This document shows, piece after piece, positions 12,690 through 24,518 of a stretch of 64,000 nt of DNA (its first letter is position 1; every line of letters starts with the position of its first letter). Location of the stretch: contig JANCRA010000019.1 in NCBI GenBank assembly GCA_024362935.1, positions 1,332,001 to 1,396,000 of the forward strand, read 5' to 3'. The position numbers and the translations under genes were made by a program. The notes below the pieces were generated by a model, which did no database searches, was not told the origin of the DNA, and saw only the letters and a list, made by a program, of their open reading frames with translations. This stretch comes from Setophaga petechia (lineage: Eukaryota; Chordata; Aves; Passeriformes; Parulidae).

Positions 12690-13410
12690 ATTTGATGGAT
12701 ACACTCGATCCCTGTAGTCAAACCAGCAGGAGCTGGTAGAGTCTCCAAAGGTGGCAAAGGTCTGAGTCATAGCTGGGCCCAAAACCCTTCCAGGAAACCC
12801 GCAGTGGAGCAAGGTGACCCAGCGAGCATTGATGCATATGAGCTTGGACACAGATCATGCCATTAACATGTGAATGGTGGGTGTTTTTTCCAAGATTTGT
12901 TTGTCAAGGAGGAAAGAAAGTTGTTGGCCCAAGGAATCTCATGCATGCCTGTCCCATTGCATACAACCTGACATGGCAACCCTTTTATCTCATAAATATA
13001 ACAGCTAAAGTGAGCTTTTCTTAGCATCTCCTAGAGGATGTGGCTTCATGGCAGTGGTCTCCTGTTGAGCTGGGATTCCTCCCAGCCTTGTTCCTCATGG
13101 CAGATGTACCTTTCTACTAATGTCAGATCTTTGGATGAGTCCAATTTGAGTTCCCTCCAAATTGAAGCTGGATTGCATGCCAGATGCTCTCACCTGGAGC
13201 TGGGATGCCTGTCAAGGTGTGAGATTCCCTACCTGAGGTTGCGATCCATCTTTGCCCAAGGTAGAGAGTCCCTCAAGAATAGCACTTGCTGACAGCATGA
13301 CAAATCAATGGTAATGAAATCCATGTAGCTAATCCCTTTAGACATAAACCATTGACAAAGACACAGGCTCCATGAGAAGTCCAAAAATCAAGGAAGTCAC
13401 CAAACCTTAT
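12690..13410 (+). repeat. Possible LTR or other retroelement remnant, family not identified
   Basis: This stretch is clearly GC-richer than its flanks and has a patchwork look: a 'ctcataaatataacag' segment at about 12991-13006 that could be a TATA region, then a pyrimidine- and purine-block sequence with CTCACCTGGAGCTGGGATGC (13190-13209) and 'tttgcccaaggtagagag'. It resembles a retroviral U3-R-U5 arrangement, but I cannot name the family, find TG...CA ends or flanking duplications. The 84-codon frame at 13038-13292 is probably part of it rather than a gene. Confidence 0.3.
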
Positions 13411-13541
13411 GAGTCAATGGAAGGATCTCCCTTATCCTCTAGAATCTTCAATCTCTCTGTAAATATTTTTAAATACATTCTAATTTGATTTTGCTTTCAA
13501 TGTTTTGTCCAAGTAATAGAGTGAACTATGTTATCAAACTT

Positions 13542-13566
13542 AATAATACCATTAAATGGTATTATT
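13542..13566. repeat. Hairpin: 11-bp perfect arms, 3-nt loop
   Basis: AATAATACCAT (13542-13552), loop TAA, ATGGTATTATT (13556-13566). The arms are exact reverse complements. No U-tract or gene context suggests a terminator, and the host appears to be a vertebrate. Confidence 0.85.
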
Positions 13567-15963
13567 TCTAGAAATCCAATGATATTAAAAGAATTTTTGG
13601 TAATAGTTTTGATAGTGGTTATTTAAACAACATTAAATTGTTCATTTGTGACATAAAGGAAACAACAGTGAGACCAACATACGTGAACTGAAACAGAATC
13701 CAAGAGAAGCTGAAGGAGCTTGTAGGTTCTTGGATAGACAATGTAGCCAGTAAGCCTCACATTCTCCTGAATGCTAAGATAAAAATACTATATTATGAAG
13801 CTGAAGTTTCCTCTTCTTTTCTTGGTAAACTTCAGTTTGCATCTACAATTTTCAGGCGAGATTTATCCCAAAGCCTTATAGCTTTGATTTAGAGGCTTTT
13901 TTCTCTTTTTGTTGTTTTTATTCTTTTCCTAACTTTCAGAAAAAAATTATAATTCTGTTCATTTTTTGGCTTCATTTATTCAATTTTTTAAAAATTTATT
14001 ATTATTTGGCTTTTAGTCATTATTTTCTTTTCCTCTCCCTCCACACATTTAGGATGAATATATTTAAGGGCTCTTCAGTCACACAGAAAGACAGTCCACT
14101 GTGACAAGTTGTGTTTCATTTCAGACTATTATATTTTTCAGCTAAAAATAAGAACCTTTCACATCTCTGTTTTTCCATTTCATTATGTGGCATTTCCACC
14201 AGCTGGACACAGGTCACTGCCAGCATCTCAGAGTCTGACCTCTTTTCGGCCCAAACTAAAAGAAGGTTGTTTAAGCTGGTAAAACAAGAAGAAAAAGGAA
14301 AACCAAACTTCATTTCTGGATCTACTTAGGGGGCCAGAAATTTAACACATATTTATTAAACAGATTAAAAAAATGGTTTATAACAAATAGATTTGTAAGT
14401 ACTGACTGCCATATGAAGCTCAGAAGTATATATTTTTTAAACTGCTAGAGTTATTATGAATATTAGAGATGGATGACCTGTACTTTTCTCTGTGCTTTTC
14501 TTCACAGTTCATCCCAGTTGGACTTCTCTTCTTGTGATGAAATCATAGTATTTTAAAATGACAAGCCAGTGTAATTATCATGTTATGAAAACAGACTGTA
14601 GAAAGAAGTGAAATGGGCAAAGAGAGATAAACACTCTGTGTGCTTGACTGCTGTCAAAAAATAACAGTTAGTTCTCTTTTTTACCAGGAAAAAAATTAAA
14701 ATTATGTTGTACAAGACATTCCCAGAATGGTCTTCCTTAAAAAAATGTGCTCATTTTAACTGCTGTTGTAAATCAGAAATATTATTATGTTTTCATTTAC
14801 TGTCTGCTAAGAAACATTAAATTCAGATAAATTCTTATTCTGTTACATCCACTGTATATTTTGTTTATCAACAAACAATGGTGCACAATCTTTTTGAATG
14901 AAAATATCTTTCATTCTGTGCAGGATACTAAAGCACACAGAGTTTCAATGTATAGCAATCTTGTAATAATTTGCAACTACAGAACAAAGGTCTGAAGAGC
15001 TTGAAAATAAAGAGTAAATACAAATGATCTTATTCATTTGTCATTTATAACATTTAGTAGAATGGAATAATATTTTAGAAAAACTGAGAGATTGGGGGGA
15101 AAAAAAAGGAAATCCATTTCTAGTAATTGTAATTATTCTCCAAGTAATTTGCTAGTTTTAACTGTTTGTGCATTGTATGCAATCTGTCTTTCAACTGTTA
15201 CTTTACTACCAAATATTATTTTCAACACCAAGGGCAGGTCTAGCCATCTAGATTTACATATAATTGAAATATTCAGTCACCTTTGTTCATACTTCCTCCC
15301 CAGGTGCAGATAAGCAAGTAAGAGGGACCTTTGGGTCTACCTTGGCAGGACACAGTTGAAGAGAAATCAGATGGCTTGTGAAAACTTTCTGATTTTCTCA
15401 ATTTTTCAGCTAAATTAATAGTACTTTGGAACCATTAGTGTCAAAGAAAAGTATTGGATATGACAGTTTAATATGGACATCTGGATTAAATATTAACACA
15501 TACATAAGATCAGGATAAAATTTCACTTGTAAAAGAGCCAAGATTTCACCTGGATGCTCATGCTTTGTGGAGGAAAACCGTTGTGGCAATGTGTTTCCTG
15601 CTATTCATCTAGCTAATGTGGCACAGGTCAAGGAATTTTTGCATTTTGAATGTAGCAAACGTGAAGAGAGGAGGTTTCTTATTAAAAAATCAGTTAAGGA
15701 AGGAGCAGATTTACAAACACAAAGAACAGGCATAATTTAAGATCTCTGCCCTTTTCTAAATCTATTTTCATCTTAAAGCTCCTCTATTTTTTAAAAAGTT
15801 GTTTAGACATTCTCTGATGGGAATTGCCATTAATTAGATATCCCAGTGTTAATTTTAGTCAAATTACATGAGAAAAAAATGTACATTGTCATAAAAAAGG
15901 TGACTATGCCTCATGCACTCCCTTGTTATTCCTTTGTAATTGGTTAATTGGACAAATGGCCAT

Positions 15964-16002
15964 AATGAAATAAAAAATAATAATGAAATAAAAAATAATA
16001 AT
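15964..16002. repeat. Tandem duplication, 18-bp unit x2.2
   Basis: AATGAAATAAAAAATAAT occurs at 15964-15981 and again at 15982-15999 with no mismatch, followed by AAT. The lack of mismatches suggests a recent slippage event or strong homogenisation. Confidence 0.92.
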
Positions 16003-16232
16003 CTTCGGCACATATATTGTAATTTCATCTCCAATGTGTTATAGAAATTAGCTAACTAGTACAATAATTTTCCTAATTCCATTTTTTTTACTAAAGCACA
16101 TCTGATGAAAGGCAGTGTCAGCACATAGCTGACTTCCACCAGGCATATGGTCTGTATTGGTGTCAACTAAGATGACTAGAAATTGATACAAAGATGTAGT
16201 ATAAAGTTAGCTGACTAAAAATAAAATGTGCT

Positions 16233-16280
16233 ATTTTTGGTTTGGTTTTGTGGTTTTGTTTTTGTTTTGTTTTTTCTTCC
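16233..16280. repeat. T/G-rich low-complexity tract
   Basis: TTTTTGGTTTGGTTTTGTGG and following TTTTGTTTTTGTTTTG units. It accounts for the hydrophobic-looking start of a 65-codon frame here, which is not a gene. Confidence 0.75.
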
Positions 16281-16538
16281 TTCTTTTCTATTTTGTTCAA
16301 TGTATCTAATAATATCTGGGGAAACAGTTACGAAGCAAGGGCATTCATGTAGTTTATGGAATGGAGCATTCAGACTTGATGTTAGCATTCAGAATAGAAA
16401 TCACTGGATTTTTAATAATTTTTGAAAACTCACCTATTTTTGCCTATATCTTTTACACAAACTTTGTCAGTTCTTACTAGGGACTAAATTCTGGTAAGAA
16501 GCAGGATGTTGATTTTTCCTTTCATTTGGCAACACGGT

Positions 16539-17102
16539 TGTGGTTTAACTCCATCCGGGACCTAAACTCCACTCAGCTGCTCACTCAGTCCTCTTGGTGA
16601 GATGGAAGAGACAATAAGAAGGGTAAAAGTGAAAAAACTCATGGGTTGAGTCAAATGCAGCTTAATAAATTAAGTAAAGCCATCTAAGGAAAAAATAAAA
16701 CAAAAGGAATTGATTCACTGCTTCCCATGATTAGACAAGTGTTTAGCTGTCATCCATAACTATGCCTTAGGAAGGTAAAAACCATCAGTCCAAGTGTCCA
16801 CCCTTTTCTCTTTCTTTCTCCAGCTCTATATGCTGGACACGATGCCATATGGCATGGAATGTCCCTTGGGCTAGTTGGTATCAGCTGTCCTGGTTGTGCC
16901 TCCTTCCAACTCCTTGTGCACTCCCAGGCTGCTCACTGGTGAGACGGGGTGAGGAGCAGAAAAGACCTTGACTCTGTGCAAGCCCTGCTGAGTAATAAGG
17001 AAAGCATCTCTGTGTTATCAACACTTTGGTCACAAATCCAAAGCACAGTCCCATATCTATGGGGCTACTATGAAGAAAATTATCCCAGCAAGAGCCAGTA
17101 CA
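16539..17102 (-). mobile_element. Solo LTR, avian ERVL-like, minus strand
   Basis: The plus strand starts TGTGGTTTAACTCCATCC (16539) and ends CCAGCAAGAGCCAGTACA (17102), so the element has TG...CA ends. Read on the minus strand it begins TGTACTGGCTCTTGCTGGGA, the usual start of a common bird ERVL-type LTR, followed by 'cttcatagtagcc', a TATA-like CATATAGAGC (about 16826-16834) and an A/T-rich polyadenylation region near 16660. No internal retroviral sequence flanks it, so it is a solo LTR left by recombination. The 5 bp on each side (ACGGT and AACTC) do not match, so no target-site duplication can be shown. Family naming rests on memory of bird repeats, not on a search. Confidence 0.8.
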
Positions 17103-17815
17103 AACTCTAAGAGTTTAGTTTCCTTGTATGCTCCCTTATGCTGTTCCCTTCAAGCTATTGGAAGGCAAAAAATCACTGTAGTGATCAGAATTGCTGTATC
17201 TTCAATAACATGGGCAAGATAGACTTGTTCTCACATAAAACCCCTTTTGATGTCAATGAAACATTGAGTGGATCTTAACTCAATGCATGTGGAACTGCAC
17301 CTATCAACCTAATGCGACTATAAGAGCACGAGAAAATTTAAGGATCAAATTCACCAATAGGTTTTGACTGTTTTGCATTGATACAGCAATAAAAAAGAAG
17401 GATGAGGTTGGCTTTGTAACCACCTAGTTAAAACAATTTTATTCACTGAGTCTGAGACCAGATAGTCTTGCTGTGATCACCAAGTTTGACCTTCTGTACT
17501 ACATATACCTTTGAAGTGACTCCCATATCAAACCTGTTAGAGTTGCTGCTGCATGTTTACTAAAGCAGCACATACAGGTCAAAGTGACCCAGATAACTGT
17601 GTGAGGCACATGAACAGTAATTTAACTCATTCCGTTCCAATTGTATTTGCCCTGCATGCAGCTGTGCAGTGCTAGCAACCACAGAGTCTAAGTTAAGACT
17701 TTCACGTTTGGTAGTAGTTTGAAACAGTACTGTCAAAATTAGAAGTTGCTTTATATACTGGAAGCATGTATCTCTTTTTAACTTTCTATCTGAGTAAAAG
17801 ACAGTGGGTTTAGAG
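17103..17815. other. Unique noncoding DNA
   Basis: Sequence between the LTR and a CR1 piece. A 114-codon minus-strand frame (17560-17904) runs into the antisense of the CR1 3' UTR and so is not a gene. Confidence 0.5.
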
Positions 17816-18030
17816 TAGATACTAAGAAAAAATTGTTTACTGTGTGGGCACCTGAACAGGTTGCCCAGAAAAGCTGCAGCTGGCCCATCCCTGGAAACAT
17901 TCAAGGCCAGGATAGATGGATCAGCTTGATCTAATGAAGAGTGTCCCCGTCCATGGCAGGGATTTTGGAACAGGATGATCTTTAACGTCCCTTCTAACCC
18001 AGAGCATTATGTGATTCTGTGATTGTATAA
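17816..18030 (+). mobile_element. CR1 LINE 3' end, plus strand
   Basis: Sense-strand CR1: 'tactaagaaaaaattgttta' (17819-17838; usual 'attaggaagaaattcttcac'), then CCTGAACAGGTTGCCCAGAA (17851-17870), GGAAACATTCAAGGCCAGGA, 'gtccatggcaggg', 'tctttaacgtcccttctaac', ending GTGATTCTGTGATTGTATA near 18012-18030. The end matches the short direct-repeat tail of CR1. About 0.2 kb is left. Confidence 0.92.
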
Positions 18031-18245
18031 TATTGTACAAAAGGCATTCATATCAGTAGTACTTTTTTATTGGTGGAGAAATGGTGGCATCAGAGGATTC
18101 AGCCTTTTCTGAAAGTCCTGATTTCAAACTCCTGCTAAGAGTGCAGCACTCCAAGATGGCTAAACACAAGGAAATGCTGCTCCTGAAGTGGCTTAGCTGT
18201 ATAAGGTTGTGTCAGTTATTTCCAGTTCTTTTCATGGTACAGCCT

Positions 18246-18269
18246 TGTTAGCATGATCACATGCTAACA
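18246..18269. repeat. Hairpin: 10-bp perfect arms, 4-nt loop
   Basis: TGTTAGCATG (18246-18255), loop ATCA, CATGCTAACA (18260-18269). The arms are exact reverse complements. Confidence 0.85.
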
Positions 18270-19190
18270 GACATGTCTTGGGAAATTTGGGACAGAAGCT
18301 GTTTTCCAGCCTGAAGAAGTAATTTACATATGCCCAGTTGCATTTTCCACTGGAAAGGAATGGAAATTTTACCAACTGATTTCCTGTTTCATTTTCAAGC
18401 CCTCATATTTGTCAAAATCAAAACTTCTAGGCACATTCTGGATGTGAATCAGTCAAAACTGTCTCTCTCCCTGGAGCTTTCTATACAAGTGTGATACTTC
18501 GTTTCCTATTTCAACCATTTTCATGTTCTACTGATATTCTATAAGTGAAATGACAGTGTCTAAGTAATGATGACATGATGAAAAAAATCCAATAAAATAC
18601 AACATTTCCAGATGATGTTCTATTACACTATTAAGTGTACTAGAATTCATCATGTAAGATGAAATCCATTGAAAACTGAACCAACAGAATCCACCAGAAA
18701 CACTTGCTTTCAATTTTTCTCTTCTCACTAAAATCTGTGCAAGTCTTGTGAGTCTTCAGTAATTGTCACTTTTTGTAATTTATGTGATGTTCTTCTCTTT
18801 ACAATTTGGGCTACTAAACTTACCATAAAGAACTTCAGTAAGAGTAACATCTGTTCTGAATTTTGCATATTCTAACCAGTTCTTCAGCTGGTGTGCAGAC
18901 ATCAGAAAGAGGGAAGGGATTACTTTAGTCTTGCTTACAAGTGAAATAATATTTCTGAGGAAGGCATTTTGGCTTACAAGTTTCTGACAGTTATATAGGC
19001 ATATAAATTAAGCAAAGTCTACCATAACATTTCCATTTCTCTAATCCATCTAGTTAACACTCCTTGATTTATAGGTTTTGTTAACTGACCACCACTGAAA
19101 TTTATGTCTACTTATTGCAATTTCATTGTTCTTTAAGCTTAGCTACTTAGATATCTTTAGGAATATGAGTAAGGAATCTTATCTTTCTGA

Positions 19191-19210
19191 GATTTGATTT
19201 GATTTGATTT
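19191..19210. repeat. Pentanucleotide microsatellite (GATTT)4
   Basis: Four perfect copies of GATTT, followed by CTTTCC. Confidence 0.95.
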
Positions 19211-22200
19211 CTTTCCAATAGGAAGTTCATAAAAGTACTGAAAAAATCCCCATCAATGCCAATGGGAAAGGCAATCAAATCTGGCTGTGAGGACTCTTAT
19301 CGAATTGTTTACTAATGCATTTAAAATGCATGGCACTATAGTTCTCCATTCTATGAACACCTGGCAATTTGAAAGTGGTAGAACAGATTTTCCTGACATG
19401 AAAATTCATTTTCAAGATGTTGTTGTATTGAAATTGTGCATATTGAAAAAGAAAAAATACATGTATATATATCTGAACTGTCATGTGTGTACTGTGTGGT
19501 TCAGAAATAACTAATAAATACATTTGATTCATGTATATATTATTCATATATAATGGCATTAAACAGGCATCCAAAAGTAATTCTGCTATTAAAATGCAAG
19601 CAGAAAGAAAGTTAGGTGGATGTATAGCAAGCTGCCTTTCCTCATTAACCACATTCCTTGGTAAAGGATGCAGATGTTCATCATATGAAAACAGAAAAAA
19701 AGACATTTTTGACAGTGTTTACTGTATCTATAATGAATTTAATGCAATGTACATGTGCATATCTGTTATACATTGAAGCATTTTTATTGCGTACTTTAAG
19801 GAAAGTAAAAAGATAAAATATCTACAACTAAAAGGTACAATGGGCTTACATGAAAAAAGCAGCGAAGGTCTTCTGTTTTCAGTGGGGGTGATAATTAGTT
19901 CTGAAGCTACTGAAAAGGCAGGGTGATTTTAGGAAGGTAAATGCAGTGGTTAGCTTCTGTTGACTGCACCAACTTCATACATCTGCAGCTGAAATTACTT
20001 GATTCTTAAATTGGAGACCTTATCTTGTAGACAGTTTCAGAATCAGTAGGCAGGAAGGATTTGATTAATACTTCATAGAAATCCATGAAAGGTAATATTT
20101 TCTTTTCCAGGAGTCCTCCCACCTTGCCCTAAGGTTCATTGGTTTTAATTTTTGAGGTTTAATATTGTTCTCACCATTACTTGAAATGGCATATAGACTT
20201 TCAAAAATATCAAAGATAGGACAAATTCTATTCCTTCTGAGGAACAAATTTTGCATGGCTAATATCAGAAATCATACTTTGATTTAAAAGTTAAACTATT
20301 ATTAATATAAAATTAAAACAAATCTTTTTCACAAACTAGAGCTTCTGTGAAAGCCTATTATATTGGATGGGATTTTTTTCCTAAATTCAGTTGAATTTTT
20401 ATCAGATCTAGGGAGTTAAAAGGGAATTTCACTAGATTTTAATATTCTGTTCTATCTGGACCTCCTACAACCTGTTTCAATAGATAAAAGGGTAATTTTT
20501 ATTTCAGGTCAAAAATTACTCCTACTGACGTATTCATTGGTCATTTACTTTAACCCACAAAAATGTATTCATTCTAAGCAAATAACCCGAAACCACCTAG
20601 TAGAAACATACAGAGAAAAACACTCCAGAACTTAAAATGTTTTTCTGAGTGGTTTAAGCAAATGAGGACAGCACAACAAACATTTCTTTGACCTGTACTG
20701 TAAATATACCCAGGTGAAGCTTGCAAGTAACTCTAATAGAATATTCCTTGTAGCTTTCAAGTAGAAAGAGCTCTTTTCTGACCCCAGGTTTTTTATGTTT
20801 CCTCATTATGTAGATTGACTGGTTTGATAGGCTAAGGTGACTGATGATAGCTGAGTCTCAAGGTGGCAGTGAATCTGATTGTCTGTGCATTGGTAGAGAA
20901 ATGAGTACTCAAAGCAATTGTCAGCTGCATTATTGGCGTTACTCAGGAGAAAAATCAAATAAAACTTTAAAGGAGCTAATAATTTTAAGACTGGTCATTG
21001 AATGACAATATTGGCAAAACTGAAATGATGAAGAGACCAAAATCAAATAAGACACAAAAAAAGAAAAGCATAAAAAAAGAGATGAATATTGTCTTTCTTA
21101 TCATTATCTTTTTGACTTTTTAATTCTGTGAAGAGATAAAATTAAATGATCTCTGTGACAATGGAAAAAAACATTGTAGGCATCAGCTACAGGCTGAGGT
21201 CACAGAAAATAAAATGGATCTGCTTTCATAGGGAGCTTCATTATTTTAAGAAAGCTGTTGTATCTGTACTGTATTTCATAAAGTCTTGAGTGACAAATTC
21301 CAGTTTGTTATAAGACTGCAACATGTGTTAAGCAATCCTGATTTAGATATCTAAGCCCTAAAGATAAGATATGAGATACACAATGATAATCACTGAAAAC
21401 CAGGGTATAAGACAGTGAAGAGTCCTCCGGGTTAGTATTGATCCTGAATGACATATTCATACAATATGCTATAGATTTTTGTAGGATTACTGACTTAGCT
21501 TTCATACATTGTTCTGAAAACTGCAATGATTTAGGAGTAAGTAAGCCTCAGCTGTAGGAGCAGTATGGATGTGTGTAAGGTAATGACATAGGCTCCCAGT
21601 TTAATTTGCCACTGAATTTGAATCAACACCAGCCCTTTAGATACAGACCCTACCTCAATCCTTTTGATAGATTAGCCCACAGAGAGACAAATAATCTGTG
21701 ATTCATAACCCTGTCAAGTTCTTTAATGTTTTCGGAAGGCCAACTGTAAAATTATAATGGGATACTCAATATTGAAAGGTTAGTTAAAGAATTTTATGGT
21801 GTTGGAAAAAGCGCTGAAAGCAATAACAAATGTCTAAAATAAAAGTTGGTTTAATTGGTTTCCTAAGATGTTCTGAAAATGCAAGCAAGGCACTATGATC
21901 TTAAAGTGCTTCTACCCAACAAACGACTTGCACTCTATTCAGTAAGTTAATGAAATTCATGCTAAATATCTTGCAATATTCCAGAAGAAGAGCTTTGGTT
22001 TAAGAGGGGAAAGAACTATTGTATCTAATGTTGAAAGCCTGTATTTTTTAAGGTTAATCTATTTGCTGGAGCAGAATTTTTGCTTATGAAAATCGCTAGA
22101 ACCATTGACACAACTTCTAAATAGGGAACAATGTTTACCAGCAGAATGTGGAATTTAATGGTAATAAATGCAGTGAATTACTGTGCGCTAGAAAATCTCC

Positions 22201-23318
22201 CAAGTCTTGTATCTTTCATCACACACCTTTTTGTGCTCACTAATCCCTAAACTTACATAATGCAGAGAAAATGGCATTCAAAGTGATCTTTATGAATGTT
22301 TTTTGTGTTTCATAGCTTGAAGATAAGAGCTTCTGTCTGCTGTGGAAAGTCTCTGTCAACAGAATCTGCTTGATCAAAGCATCCTTTGTCAGTTATTAGT
22401 AGAAAGAGTGAAAATCCACTAAATTGTGATTCACTGCTATCTGTAGCATTTTCAGCTTGCAGCTTTTGCAATTTTCATGCTTCCCAAATTGTAACAATAG
22501 TTTAACATTTCAAATATGTTTTTGGCATGAAGATAGGAGAATATCAGGGATGCATTTGTTTCTTTTCTTTAGAAAATAATTGAGGGATTATTTTTTTCCT
22601 TTTCCCTCCTGAAATGTATTTCCACTACTTGTTCAGTTCATCTTTCTTTGATTTCTAGAGCATGTCTATATCAACTCCTAGCCATCATAACTGAACAAGC
22701 CTTTGCTTAACCTTTCTGGTAAACTAAGTTACCATAACATGCAAGACACTAGACAAAGAAAGATAAGAAAAACCTGAAACTAAATCACTCTTTCATTGTA
22801 AAAGCAAATGGTTCCTGTAGACAAAACTGAATGACACTAAGACAGAATTTAAACTCTCACTTGCCCATATCCTCCCATAAAAGGTGACTTTCCAGCATTG
22901 TCTCTCTTAACTCTTATTTTCTTTCTTCACTTTAAAAATCTTAATATATTGTATTCCCCTCTTACTCTTTCCAATATTTTTAAACAATTGAATCACTTGC
23001 GTGACTGACTTCCTCCACTACGCCTCATTAAGTAATTGAGTTAAATTGATTCAAAATAAAGTGACACACTATTTCACAATGATTGGTTTGAATCAACATT
23101 TGCCTTTTTTCCACTGCCACTTCATCACAAGCTTTTTCTCTTTAATGTTCTCAGAGTTCTTTTCTTGAGTTAGGCAAGCAGTGAGCATAAGCATTGTTCA
23201 GACATATCTGCAAAGAATAGTGTGTCAGAGCTCTTGTACTTCTATACAAAGATTAGAACCATTCTTAAAATCCTAATTACTTTGACACTACTAAAGAAAA
23301 GAATTACCAACTTTTTTC

Positions 23319-23336
23319 TTTTTTTTTTTTTTTTTT
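23319..23336. repeat. Poly(T) run, 18 bases
   Basis: Eighteen T in a row, preceded by a six-T run and one C. It lies in unique sequence and could mark an old poly(A) tail of a minus-strand insertion, but no such insertion was recognised next to it. Confidence 0.9.
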
Positions 23337-23740
23337 CAAATTGTCTAGGAATATTTTCAGAGAAAAAATGAGATTGAATTAAAATACTCTGAAAAATATG
23401 CAGGAGCTCAAAAATATTCACCATAGAGTAAATGAGTCTTTTTAAAAGGTACATACGAGATTACAAAAAAACCCATAACCAAAACAGAACAAAAGAAGGG
23501 CCCCAATTAATTTTTAGGAGATAATTGAAAACACGTGGGAGAAAATTATTCTTTTTTCCATTGAAAAACTGGAAAAATAGTAACTAAAGTAAAAGAAATT
23601 TTTGATGGCATGACATAAGAAATGTGTTGAGACAAATTATTCAATCAAATCTTTCTGTAATGTCGTTCTTTGTGTTTATGGTTCACTAATTCACTAAAAA
23701 GTGACAACACTTTAACATTGTAAACTTTAAATTAAAGTAT

Positions 23741-23860
23741 TCACAGAATCACAGTCACAGAATAAGCAGAGTTTAAAGGAACCCATGGAGTTGGAAGGAT
23801 CAGTGAGTTCAACTTGTATCCCTGCACAGCATCATAAAAAGACCAAATTTCTGAAAACAT
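23741..23860 (-). mobile_element. CR1 LINE 3'-end scrap, minus strand
   Basis: TCACAGAATCACAGTCACAG (23742-23761), then 'ggagttggaaggatcagtgagttcaac' and 'cctgcacagcatcat'. This follows the antisense of the CR1 3' end (agaatcacagaatca...gttggaaggatcatcgagtccaac...ccctgcac). The copy is short and the inner boundary is vague. Confidence 0.75.
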
Positions 23861-24518
23861 AAGGATAGACTGCTGTAAAAAGATTCCAGATGAATGTCTC
23901 AATATCAGTGCTTTATTAACATATTAGTTACATTGTCCCTGACATATGATTGCAGCAGATTATATTCTTCAGGAAACAATACCAAGCCTGAAACCTATGT
24001 AACTGTAACACTTCCAATCGCTGTTGGCAACAGCAGGTTACTTTACTAATGAGAAAAGTGTATTTCTAAAATGTGAGTGATAGCAACCAGAATTTTTAAA
24101 AATCTATTTGCTTAATATAGCAATCAAAGAAAAAAATGAAAAAAATCTGTTTTTCTTTTCTCTTTATCCTGAACTTATCCAAGTATCATTAGAAAAACAA
24201 AAATGCTCCATTGATTAGGTTGCTCAACCAGATTAATGTTCAAGTACTTTTTCCTGGAGAAAAGATCTAGTCTTTTACATGGTAATATAGCTAATGACCC
24301 ATGCCTTTTCTTGCCATTGCTTGAAGATTGCTATTTATAATTTCTTATAAACACAACATACATTTTAAAGAATATTATCAAGGATGAGAATGCCACTGAT
24401 GCTAATCCTTTATTATTCCAAAATTATTCCAGTCACCAAGGCTACAGAATATTACATTATGCAAAATCAGAACATGAAAAAAATACGTAATCACTCTCTA
24501 TATTGTGGCTTTGCTCTC
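23861..24518. other. Unique noncoding DNA
   Basis: AT-rich sequence between a CR1 scrap and the second solo LTR. Nothing recognised. Confidence 0.5.

Larger units (their letters stand above)
13411..16538. other. Unique AT-rich noncoding DNA
   Basis: No gene or transposon was recognised. It holds a hairpin (13542-13566), an 18-bp tandem duplication (15964-16002) and a T/G tract (about 16233-16280). Frames at 14111-14329 and 14116-14313 lie on opposite strands over the same bases and have no domain. Confidence 0.55.
18031..23740. other. Unique AT-rich noncoding DNA
   Basis: About 5.7 kb with no recognised gene or transposon. A hairpin (18246-18269), a (GATTT)4 run (19191-19210) and an 18-T run (23319-23336) are listed separately. 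The 143-codon minus-strand frame at 19275-19706 overlaps two plus-strand frames, is rich in residues coded by AT-rich codons and has no known motif. It is not called. Confidence 0.55.

Noticed and set aside
13038..13292. 84-codon plus-strand frame as a gene
   Set aside because: It lies in the suspected repeat block and shows no protein family features.
18060..18310. tRNA or small RNA near the hairpin at 18246
   Set aside because: No cloverleaf, A/B box or snRNA motif could be made out.
19275..19706. 143-codon minus-strand frame
   Set aside because: Residue use reflects AT-rich DNA, plus-strand frames overlap it, and no motif or splice context was found.
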